64,000 nt of DNA from Nannocystis sp. GTDB lineage: Bacteria; Myxococcota_A; Polyangia; Nannocystales; Nannocystaceae. How positions within the stretch are numbered: the first letter of the stretch is position 1; each line of letters starts with the position of its first letter. The notes below the pieces were generated by a model that was given only the letters and a program-made list of their open reading frames with translations, was not told the DNA's origin and searched no databases. The position numbers and the translations under genes are program-made. The stretch lies in assembly GCA_016712315.1 (NCBI GenBank), contig JADJRG010000013.1, positions 2,578,001 through 2,642,000 of the forward strand. The letters are read 5' to 3'. This document shows positions 17,243-24,355 of the stretch, piece after piece.

Positions 17243-19429
17243 ATGTTTAACGTCTTCCGCCACCTGCTCGAGTACCTCCGGCCGTATCGCTGGCAGGTGG
17301 TCCTGCTCTTCGTCGGCCTGCTGGTCGACCTCGCCTTCACCGCGCTGATGCCGCTGAGCCTGAAGGTCTTGATCGACAGCGCGATCGAGCCGCGCGACGC
17401 GGCGATGTTGTGGCTGATCCTCGGCGTGTTGATCGCGGCGGTGCTGATCGCCGGGGCGGTCGCGGTCGGCCGCGACTTCCTCTACGCCCGCCTCGGCACG
17501 GCGGTGCTGAACGACCTCCGCCAGCGGATGTTCGAGCACCTCCAGCGCCTCTCGGCCGACTTCTACTCGCGCAACCGCGTCGGTGATGTCATGTCGCGCT
17601 TCTCCAGCGACCTCTCAGCGGTGCAGAACGCGGTCGTGTTGGCGGTCCCGGACACGATCCTGGGCTTCGTCGGGATCGTCCTCTACTCGGGGCTGCTCTT
17701 CTATCTGGAGTGGCAGCTCGCGCTGATCTCGGTGCTATGCCTGCCGCTGCTGCTGGTCGGCCCGCGGCTGATCGGCCCGCGCGCTGAGGCGTACAGCTAC
17801 AAGCTGCGCGAGGAGGAGGCGAAGCTGCAGAGCCAGGTGCAGGAGAACATCAACGCGCAGCCGGTGGTCCGCGCGTTCGGCCTCGCGGGGCCGCAGGTCG
17901 CCGACTTCCGCCGCCAGCTCGGGGTCGTCTATCGCGCGGGCTTTCGCTTCAACATCTTCGCGTACCTGGTCGAGCGCAGCCCGAACGTCTCGTTCTTGTT
18001 GATCCAGCTCGCGGTCACCGCGCTCGGCGCGTACAAGGCGTTCAACGGCGAGATCACGATCGGCACGCTGGTCTCCTTCAACGCGCTCACGCTCAGCCTC
18101 AGCGCGGCGGTCACCTCCCTGACGCGGATCATGCCGTCGCTGCTGCAAGCCTCCGGCGGGGTCGCGCGGATCGCCGAGCTGCTGGCGGAGCAGCCGCGGG
18201 TCGCGGATGCCGCGGACGCGAAGATCGCGGCGCCGCTGCGCGAGGCGATCACGCTCGAGGCGGTCGAGTTCTCCTACACGGGCGATCGTAAGAGCCTCGA
18301 GGGGATCGACCTGAAGATCGCCCGCGGCGCGAGCGTCGCCTTGGTCGGCGGCAGCGGCTCGGGTAAGAGCACCGTGCTCGCGTTGATCGCCCGCTTCTAC
18401 GACGCCAGCGCCGGCGCGGTCCGCTTCGACGGCGTCGACGTCCGCGCGCTCACGCAGGGCTCGCTGCGCGCGCAGATGGGGGTCGTGTTCCAAGAGAGCT
18501 TCCTGTTCAACACGACGATCCGCGACAACATCCGGATGGGCGCGCCGGAGGCGACGGACGAGGCGGTCGAGGCGGCGGCGCGGGCGGCCGAGATCCACGA
18601 CCTGATCATGCGGCTACCGGACGGGTACGAGACGATCGTCGGTGAGCGCGGCGGCAACTTGTCGGGCGGTCAACGGCAGCGGGTCGCGATCGCGCGCGCG
18701 CTCGTGCGTGACCCGGCGATCTTGATCTTCGACGAGGCGACCTCGGCGCTCGACCCCGCGACGGAGTCGGCGATCAACGAGACGCTGCTGCGGATCGGCG
18801 CCGAGCGCACGGTGATCTCGGTGACTCATCGCCTCGCCGGAGCCGTTCACGCCGACCAGATCTTCGTGTTCGACCACGGGCGCTTGGTCGAGGCCGGCAA
18901 CCACGAGCAGCTCCTGGAGCGCGGCGGGAGCTACCGCCAGCTCTGGAACAAGCAGAGCGGCCTCACTGTCAGCGGCGACGGCGTGCGCGCCGGGATCGAG
19001 CCCGCGCGGCTCAGGGCGATCCCGATCCTCGCGAAGCTCGGCGACCAAGCGCTGGCAGACCTGGCGAAGCTCTTTATCAGCGAGCGGATCGAGGAGTCGC
19101 GGCTGGTGCTGCGTGAGGGGGACACCTCGACGGACAAGTTCTACATCATCGCCCGCGGTAAGGTCGCGGTGACCCGCCAAGACCCGGTCGAGGGCGAGCG
19201 GCAGATCACCGTGCTCCAAGACGGCGATCACTTCGGTGAGATCGCGCTGATCAAGGACCTGCCGCGCACCGCGAGCATTCGGACGCTGACGCCGTGCGTC
19301 TTCCTCACGCTGCAGCGCGCGCTCTTCCTCGACCTGGTGGAGAAGCATCGCCACCTCAGGACAGAGTTCGACGCGCTCGCGAACGTGCGAATGAAGCGGA
19401 CGACCATACCGCCGGTGAGTCGCGGGTGA
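17243..19429 (+). CDS. ABC exporter half-transporter fused to a cyclic-nucleotide-binding domain
   Basis: A 728-residue protein. Residues about 1-315 are a six-helix type-1 exporter membrane domain (MsbA/lipid-exporter-like). Residues about 335-570 form the ATPase: Walker A GGSGSGKST, Q-loop VVFQESFLFN, signature LSGGQRQRVAIARAL, Walker B ILIFDEATSALD and the switch His in SVTHRL. The extra C-terminal part, about 590-728, is a cNMP-binding beta-roll with FYIIARGKVAV and the phosphate-binding cassette FGEIALIKDLPRTASI, where the Glu and Arg that bind the nucleotide are present. Export could therefore be controlled by cAMP, cGMP or a related signal. The substrate is unknown; such exporters usually dimerise. 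The ATG at 17243 is preferred to the TTG just before it. Confidence 0.9.
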   Translation: MFNVFRHLLEYLRPYRWQVVLLFVGLLVDLAFTALMPLSLKVLIDSAIEPRDAAMLWLILGVLIAAVLIAGAVAVGRDFLYARLGTAVLNDLRQRMFEHLQRLSADFYSRNRVGDVMSRFSSDLSAVQNAVVLAVPDTILGFVGIVLYSGLLFYLEWQLALISVLCLPLLLVGPRLIGPRAEAYSYKLREEEAKLQSQVQENINAQPVVRAFGLAGPQVADFRRQLGVVYRAGFRFNIFAYLVERSPNVSFLLIQLAVTALGAYKAFNGEITIGTLVSFNALTLSLSAAVTSLTRIMPSLLQASGGVARIAELLAEQPRVADAADAKIAAPLREAITLEAVEFSYTGDRKSLEGIDLKIARGASVALVGGSGSGKSTVLALIARFYDASAGAVRFDGVDVRALTQGSLRAQMGVVFQESFLFNTTIRDNIRMGAPEATDEAVEAAARAAEIHDLIMRLPDGYETIVGERGGNLSGGQRQRVAIARALVRDPAILIFDEATSALDPATESAINETLLRIGAERTVISVTHRLAGAVHADQIFVFDHGRLVEAGNHEQLLERGGSYRQLWNKQSGLTVSGDGVRAGIEPARLRAIPILAKLGDQALADLAKLFISERIEESRLVLREGDTSTDKFYIIARGKVAVTRQDPVEGERQITVLQDGDHFGEIALIKDLPRTASIRTLTPCVFLTLQRALFLDLVEKHRHLRTEFDALANVRMKRTTIPPVSRG

Positions 19430-19469
19430 GCGCGCGCGCGCTCGCTCGGCACCTCAGAGGCGCGCGTAG

Positions 19470-19499
19470 TTGCCAAGCCCCGAGACCGACGCCTATACT
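19470..19499 (+). promoter_or_regulatory. Predicted sigma-70-type promoter (TTGCCA - 18 nt - TATACT)
   Basis: A good -35 (TTGCCA, 19470-19475) and -10 (TATACT, 19494-19499) with an 18-nt spacer lie about 55 nt upstream of the TPR protein gene. It is the best canonical promoter in the window. Confidence 0.6.
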
Positions 19500-19554
19500 C
19501 GCAGCGGCGTCATCGCCGCGGCCGAGGGGCCGCTGAAAGCGCAGGCCATCAGTG

Positions 19555-20400
19555 ATGTTCGGGCGGACAATCGCAGCAGTCGTCATCGCCGCGGGCTTGG
19601 TCGCCGGGCCGCTCCCGGTCGCCGCGGCGCCGGCCGCCGCGTCGGCCTCGGACCCGAAGATCGAGCGGGCCAAGGAGCTCCTGCAGAACGGCGCCCGGCT
19701 CTACAGCGAGGGCTCCTACGAGTCGGCGATCCTCGCCTTCGAGGAGGGCTACGAGCTGACCAAAGAGCCAGCTTTCCTCTACAACATCGGCAACTCGTAC
19801 GAGCGCCTCGCCGACTTTGAGAAGGCGCGCAGCTACCTCGACCAGTACCGCGCCTTCGCGCCGGAGTCGGAGCGAGAGACGCTGAGCCGCCGGATCGCGC
19901 AGATCGAGGAGCGCCTCCGCAAGCAGCGCGCGGACGAGGAGGCGCGGCGCAAGGCGGAGGCGGAGGCGAATGAGCGGGACCCGCAGCCGCAGCCGCAGCC
20001 GCAGCCGCAGCCGCAGCCGCAGGACGAGCCCGCGGAGGAGGCGCCTCGGGTCTTCGGGCCTGGCGCGTGGGTGCTCGCTGGCGTCACGGTCGCCGGGCTG
20101 GGGATCGGCGCTGGCCTCGGGGTCAAGGCGCTTCAGGACCGCGAGCGCGCGATGAATGAGTGCGCAGACGTCGGTGGGTCCACGATCTGCAACAGCCGCG
20201 GCGAGGATGACCTCAACGCGCGCCGCACGTCGGCGTTGGTCGCGGATATCGGCTTCGTCGTCGCAGGTGTCGCGGCCGTCGGCCTGGTCACCGTCATCGC
20301 GATCAAGGCGAAGCGGCGCGGCCAGACGCCTGCGAACGCGTCGATCGCGCCCTACGGCGGGCGTGCTGGCGCCGGGTTGGTCCTCCAGGGCCGCTTCTGA
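19555..20400 (+). CDS. Exported TPR protein with Pro-Gln linker and two C-terminal membrane segments
   Basis: A protein of about 281 residues. A signal peptide ending near PVAAAPAAA is followed by two to three tetratricopeptide-like repeats (about 35-115; AKELLQNGARLYSEGSY and FLYNIGNSYERLADFEKAR). An Arg/Glu/Ala helix and a Pro-Gln repeat (about 140-155) come next. Two hydrophobic segments lie at about 168-190 and 225-250, and the protein ends in GLVLQGRF. The same architecture and C-terminal tail occur in the protein encoded at 52533-54188, so both belong to one envelope family. Likely a periplasmic scaffold or assembly protein; no enzymatic motif is visible. The start may be the GTG at 19552 or the ATG at 19555. 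Confidence 0.78.
   Translation: MFGRTIAAVVIAAGLVAGPLPVAAAPAAASASDPKIERAKELLQNGARLYSEGSYESAILAFEEGYELTKEPAFLYNIGNSYERLADFEKARSYLDQYRAFAPESERETLSRRIAQIEERLRKQRADEEARRKAEAEANERDPQPQPQPQPQPQPQDEPAEEAPRVFGPGAWVLAGVTVAGLGIGAGLGVKALQDRERAMNECADVGGSTICNSRGEDDLNARRTSALVADIGFVVAGVAAVGLVTVIAIKAKRRGQTPANASIAPYGGRAGAGLVLQGRF
19981..20016 (+). repeat. CCGCAG hexanucleotide repeat (6 copies)
   Basis: Six perfect tandem CCGCAG units encode the Pro-Gln linker. Such hexamers can expand or contract by slippage without shifting the frame. Confidence 0.95.
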
Positions 20401-20411
20401 GCGGCGAAGCC

Positions 20412-20906
20412 TCAACGATCGTCGAGGCGGCCGCGGAGGTAGGTCGAGAGCCGCGGCGCGAGCAGGCGTCGCTGCTCGCGCCCGAGGTCGCGAAAGCCGG
20501 AGATCCTGCCGAGGCAGGCGGCAGCGCCGCAGCGGCAGTCAAAGGGTTCGGCGAGCTCCCACTCGGTGGTCGTGTAGCTGAAGGTGATGAGCTCGCCGGG
20601 GTTGATCGAGCGCGAGGCGGTGACCTCGAGCCGGTCGATGTCGAGGTGTGTGCTCGGATCGCAGGAGTGGTTCATGAAGTCGTCCGCCTCGCCGGTGCCG
20701 GCTTGGTGGCGCGTGGCGTCGACCTGGATGGTGTAACGATCCCGAGTCGGCACAAAGACCGGGGCGAGGCGGACCAGCAGCTCTCCCGCGTCGATCGCGG
20801 CGACGGCGACCAGGGCGCGTCCGTTGTCATAGGCTTGTACAGACACCTTGGGCGATTGCCATCCCCTCCCGTGATTGACCCCATCGTCGACATGGCTGCT
20901 ATCCAT
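20412..20906 (-). CDS. SET-domain protein (putative protein lysine methyltransferase)
   Basis: A 164-residue compact SET domain. Residues about 28-50 (NGRALVAVAAIDAGELLVRL) form SET-N. The catalytic signature FMNHSCDPST is at about 77-86 and GELITFSYTTTEW at about 105-117, with the expected Tyr. It ends with a post-SET zinc motif, CRCGAAACLGRI (CxCx4C), next to the Cys of NHSC. All key residues appear intact, so it should be an active SAM-dependent lysine methyltransferase; the target is unknown. SET proteins are uncommon in bacteria and usually read as transfers from eukaryotes. It lies downstream of a Ser/Thr kinase gene on the same strand but is separated from it by a palindrome. Confidence 0.85.
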   Translation of the reverse strand: MDSSHVDDGVNHGRGWQSPKVSVQAYDNGRALVAVAAIDAGELLVRLAPVFVPTRDRYTIQVDATRHQAGTGEADDFMNHSCDPSTHLDIDRLEVTASRSINPGELITFSYTTTEWELAEPFDCRCGAAACLGRISGFRDLGREQRRLLAPRLSTYLRGRLDDR

Positions 20907-20913
20907 CTCAGTT

Positions 20914-20919
20914 GGGATA
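20914..20919 (-). promoter_or_regulatory. Predicted -10 element (TATCCC, minus strand)
   Basis: On the minus strand TATCCC ends 7 nt before the ATG at 20906. It supports that start and a leaderless mRNA for the SET-domain gene. Confidence 0.3.
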
Positions 20920-21015
20920 GCGAAGCGGCTCGTGGTTGTCGACGGGTCGTTTCGCGCGGCGCGCGCTCACCGCGACAGACGGCCCTGAGCGGCCCTCTCG
21001 GCGAATTCTTGTGAA

Positions 21016-21047
21016 GGTGTGTTTTGGGACATGTCCTAAAACACACC
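21016..21047. repeat. 32-bp near-perfect palindrome
   Basis: Two 16-base arms (left GGTGTGTTTTGGGACA, right TGTCCTAAAACACACC) meet with no spacer and differ at one position. It lies in the 161-bp gap between the 3' end of the kinase gene and the start of the SET-domain gene. It could be a regulator binding site, a transcription-terminating cruciform or a dispersed repeat. A second copy is not seen in this window. Confidence 0.85.
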
Positions 21048-21067
21048 CTCCAAAATCGCCCGGGCCG

Positions 21068-22684
21068 TCACTTGCCCGCGAAGGGGTCCTTGATCTCGCC
21101 GAGGTTGGGCTGGCTCACGGGCTCGGCGGCGGGCGGCCTCTCGTCGCCGGGGCGCGGGCCCTTGCTGGGCCGGTTCTTCTGGCTCTTCGACTTCACCAAG
21201 GACTTCTCGTAGCGCTTGTCCTCGTCTGGTACGACGGTGATCTCGAGGTCTTCGTAGCCAGCGGCGCGCAGGACCAGGCGCAGCGGCTCGCTCGAGCGCT
21301 TGACCTCGACGCCCTCGGCGGCGCTGCTCATCCCGTAGATCCGCTCGTCGTTCGCGTCGAGGATCTGGGCGTCGACCCCCGGCGTCATGATGTTGAGGCG
21401 CACCCGCTGGGCGGCGGGCTCGATGATCACCGGGGGCGGGGTCGGCAACGGCGCCGGGGTCTCAGTCGTTGGCGCGCCGGCGATGACGGAGGGCGTCGGC
21501 TCGCTCGTCGGTGTCGGGGCGTCGGGGCCGGTGAGGGCGAGGCCGATGACGACCGCGCCGATCGCTCCGACGGCGAGCAGGACGGCCCACAGCGCCTTGC
21601 TGGGCGGCGGGCTCGTCGGCAGCGCGGGGGTCATCGCCGTGATCGCGCCCTCGTCAGGGCGATGCGTCAGGTGGGTGACGGCGGTCGAGTAGCGGGCGGT
21701 GTGTACGCCCCACGGCGCCTTGATCTCTTCATCGACGACCTTCACCACCGGCGCGCCGGTGCCTACGCGCTCGATCGCCTCGATCATCTCCGACATCGAC
21801 TGGAAGCGGAGGGTCCGATCCTTCTGCATCGCCTTGAGGACGATCGCGCCGACCTCGGCGGAGATGTTGGGGTGGCTGATGTCCGGCACCTCGTAGATGT
21901 GCCGGTTGAGGATCTCCATCATCGTCTCGCCGGCGAAGGGCACGCGCCCGCTGAGGAGCTCGTAGAGGATCACGCCGACCGCGTAGATGTCGCTGCGGTG
22001 ATCGACGGGGTGACCCCAACCTTGCTCGGGGGACATGTACTCTGGGGTGCCGATCACCGTACCTGTCTGGGTGAGCGCCTTGTTCTCGACCTCGCTCGAG
22101 GTCACCTTGGCGATCCCGAAGTCGAGCACCTTGACGTAGTCGGCGTTGTTGCCGTGCTTGATCCGCAGGCAGTTGCCCGGCTTCATGTCGCGGTGGACGA
22201 TCCCCTGCTCGTGGGCGGCCTGGAGCGCGGAGCAGATCTGGAGGATGATCGGCCGCGCCCGCGACCACGGGATGGGCCCCTCGTTGATGATCGTCTGCGA
22301 GAGGTCTTCGCCCTGCAGATACTCCATCACGAAGAAGGGCTCACCTGTGTCGGTCGCGCCGAAGTCGGTGATCTCGACGACGTTCGGGTGGTTGATCGCC
22401 GAGGCGGCGCGCGCCTCGCGGAGGAAGCGATCGGTGAAGTCGGCGCGTACGGCGAGCGCGGGGCTCAACACCTTGATCGCGAGCTTCTTGAGGATCGTCG
22501 TGTGTTCGACCAGGTAGACGGAGCCCATGCCGCCGTCGCCGAGGTGGCCGATCACGCGGTAGCGTTCGAGGAACACCTTGCCGAGCATGGACGGGGGCGA
22601 TGAGACCGACGCGAACTCACCGGTGACAGGCTGCGGGATCGCGGACGCCGCGACGATCGTTCTCTGGGGCTCCGATGCTGTCAC
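21068..22684 (-). CDS. Membrane Ser/Thr protein kinase with PEGA-like C-terminal domain
   Basis: A 538-residue Hanks-type kinase. The kinase domain covers about residues 40-310: glycine loop GHLGDGGMGSVY, ATP-anchoring Lys in LAIKVL, catalytic loop IVHRDMKPGNC, DFG in VLDFGIAK, and GTPEYMSPEQ in the activation segment. A single transmembrane segment (ALWAVLLAVGAIGAVVIGLAL) lies at about 367-388. A Pro/Thr linker and a PEGA-like beta domain follow outside the membrane (about 425-500), ending in a basic Lys/Arg/Pro tail. It probably senses an envelope signal and phosphorylates cytoplasmic proteins. The GTG at 22684 is the first in-frame start. The gene for a LivJ-like lipoprotein lies 90 bp upstream on the same strand and may encode a sensor partner. 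Confidence 0.92.
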   Translation of the reverse strand: MTASEPQRTIVAASAIPQPVTGEFASVSSPPSMLGKVFLERYRVIGHLGDGGMGSVYLVEHTTILKKLAIKVLSPALAVRADFTDRFLREARAASAINHPNVVEITDFGATDTGEPFFVMEYLQGEDLSQTIINEGPIPWSRARPIILQICSALQAAHEQGIVHRDMKPGNCLRIKHGNNADYVKVLDFGIAKVTSSEVENKALTQTGTVIGTPEYMSPEQGWGHPVDHRSDIYAVGVILYELLSGRVPFAGETMMEILNRHIYEVPDISHPNISAEVGAIVLKAMQKDRTLRFQSMSEMIEAIERVGTGAPVVKVVDEEIKAPWGVHTARYSTAVTHLTHRPDEGAITAMTPALPTSPPPSKALWAVLLAVGAIGAVVIGLALTGPDAPTPTSEPTPSVIAGAPTTETPAPLPTPPPVIIEPAAQRVRLNIMTPGVDAQILDANDERIYGMSSAAEGVEVKRSSEPLRLVLRAAGYEDLEITVVPDEDKRYEKSLVKSKSQKNRPSKGPRPGDERPPAAEPVSQPNLGEIKDPFAGK

Positions 22685-22774
22685 ACTACCGACCTCGCGC
22701 CCCAGACTACACGATCTCGCGGCGCGATCGAGGCTGGAGCGGGCCGCTGAGGCGCGCGGAATGGCCCAGCGCGC

Positions 22775-24178
22775 CTACTTGACCTCGACTCGCATGAACG
22801 CGCCGCCCGTGATCCTCCAGACCTCGATCCTGCCCTGGGTCTCCTCCGTGACGTCGTCGTAGTTGAGCTCGCCGGAGGCGCCGACCACGTCGACGCTCTT
22901 GCCCTCGGTGAAGAGCTGCCCGATGGTCTTCCACGAGAGCGGCGCGACGTTGAGCGGCTCGCCGCTGCTGATCTGGTGCAAGCCCTTCGCCATGCCGACG
23001 GGCGAGAGCCCGCCCTCTTGGAGGGTCGACCAGGTGACGCCGTAGATCGCCAACCAGGTCGCGTCGTAGGTCTCTGGGGTGTAGGCCGTCGGGTCGCGGT
23101 TGAAGCGGGCCTTGTACGCGAAGCGATACGACTCGTAGACGGGGCCCTCCGACGGGCTCGGGCGGACGCCGCGGATCTGGTCGTCGTTGAAGTTGGCGGC
23201 GACCGGCAGGACCGCGTCGTTGTAGCCGGTGTCGCTGAGCAGGATCGCCTTGGTCGCGAAGCCGGCCTTGCCGCTCGCGCCGTTGAGGAAGCCGACCACG
23301 TCGTCCGTCGAATCGGTGATGAACACGACCTCCTCGGCGGCCGAGGCGTCGATCATCGGGATGAACTCCGCGAGGTCGCCAGAGACCGAGGAGAAGGGCC
23401 AAAGATCGACGGGACCGGCGAAGCCGCGCTGCTGAAGGGTGGTGGTGACGCGCAGCGCGAGGCCCTCGCCGTAGGAGCCCTTCTTGTGGACGATCGCGAC
23501 GTGGCCGCGCGCGGCGTCGTCGAGCAGCTCGGCGATCACCGCGCCTTGGTAGTCGTCGGACGCGACCGTGCGCCAGAAGAGGCCGGGCTCGGCGGCGCTC
23601 TTCTCGGTGCCGTCGATGATCGTGAGGCTGTCGCTGGTCGCGCTGGGCGAGATGATCAGCGCGCGGTCGCCGACCTCCTGGTACACGACCTCGGCGAGCC
23701 GCGAGGTGCCGGGTCCGATGATCGCGACGGCGCCGAGGTCGTCGATCGCGTAGCGGGCGGCCTTGCGGGCGTTGTCGACCTGAGCGTTCTCGTCGCCGCC
23801 GTAGGTGCAACGGATCAGCGCGAAGGAGCGAGGGATCGGCGGCGCGGTCTCGTCGAGGGTCTGCTGGATCGCGAGCACCGCCGCGTCGACCATGTCGACG
23901 TCGCCCTCGCTGTCGAGCAGGCTGGCGATAAGGACGGTGTCTTTGTCGTCCGGCCGCTTCGGGAAGTAGGCGCTGTTCGGGCACAGCGGCTCGGCCGCGA
24001 CCTCCTCGCAGAGGCCGCCGTCGCCGCACAGCCAGCCGACGCCGAAGGCCTCTCGGCACTCGGCGTTGGTGGCGCAGGGATCCTGAAATTTGGTGGCGAC
24101 CGAGCAGCTCGTCGTGAACGAGAGCGCGAGCGGGCAGAGCGTCCAGAGGAGGAGATCGTAGGGGCGCATCGACGGCAT
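22775..24178 (-). CDS. Periplasmic-binding-protein-like lipoprotein (LivJ/PBP1 type)
   Basis: A 467-residue lipoprotein; the signal peptide ends at lipobox TTSC (about residue 25). A short Cys-rich segment (PCATNAECREAFGVGWLC) resembles the disulfide knots common in myxobacterial surface proteins. The remainder is a type-1 periplasmic ligand-binding fold: VLIASLLDSEGD near the start, GPGTSRLAEVVYQEVGDRA, ISPSATSDSL, GHVAIVHKKGSYGEGLA and YTPETYDATWLAIYG. Such proteins bind amino acids or other small ligands, yet no ABC permease or ATPase gene is nearby. The adjacent kinase suggests a sensing role. The alternative start is an ATG three codons downstream. Confidence 0.85.
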   Translation of the reverse strand: MPSMRPYDLLLWTLCPLALSFTTSCSVATKFQDPCATNAECREAFGVGWLCGDGGLCEEVAAEPLCPNSAYFPKRPDDKDTVLIASLLDSEGDVDMVDAAVLAIQQTLDETAPPIPRSFALIRCTYGGDENAQVDNARKAARYAIDDLGAVAIIGPGTSRLAEVVYQEVGDRALIISPSATSDSLTIIDGTEKSAAEPGLFWRTVASDDYQGAVIAELLDDAARGHVAIVHKKGSYGEGLALRVTTTLQQRGFAGPVDLWPFSSVSGDLAEFIPMIDASAAEEVVFITDSTDDVVGFLNGASGKAGFATKAILLSDTGYNDAVLPVAANFNDDQIRGVRPSPSEGPVYESYRFAYKARFNRDPTAYTPETYDATWLAIYGVTWSTLQEGGLSPVGMAKGLHQISSGEPLNVAPLSWKTIGQLFTEGKSVDVVGASGELNYDDVTEETQGRIEVWRITGGAFMRVEVK

Positions 24179-24343
24179 CTCGGCCTCTTAGTACCACGCT
24201 CAAGGCGATCACCGCCAAGGAGAGCGTCGTCCCCGCTTCGCGGCGGATGGGCGCCGCCGCGCGCCCTCGCGGGGGGCTGGGCGGCGGCCGAGACCTCGTG
24301 CTCACGGGGTCTTGCGGCCTCGTCTCTCCGCGCGCGCGGGCGC

Positions 24344-24349
24344 TATAGT
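24344..24349 (+). promoter_or_regulatory. Predicted -10 element (TATAGT) of the methylmalonyl-CoA mutase operon
   Basis: TATAGT ends 6 nt before the GTG at 24356, so transcription should begin at the start codon. No Shine-Dalgarno or clear -35 is present. Confidence 0.45.
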
Positions 24350-24355
24350 GCCGCG

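Noticed and set aside
20936..22603. 555-aa plus-strand open frame opposite the Ser/Thr kinase
   Set aside because: The kinase on the other strand has every catalytic motif; this frame has none.
22976..24355. N-terminal extension of methylmalonyl-CoA mutase small subunit by 460 residues
   Set aside because: The added part is the antisense of the LivJ-like lipoprotein gene; the family N-terminus starts at the GTG at 24356, just after a TATAGT box.
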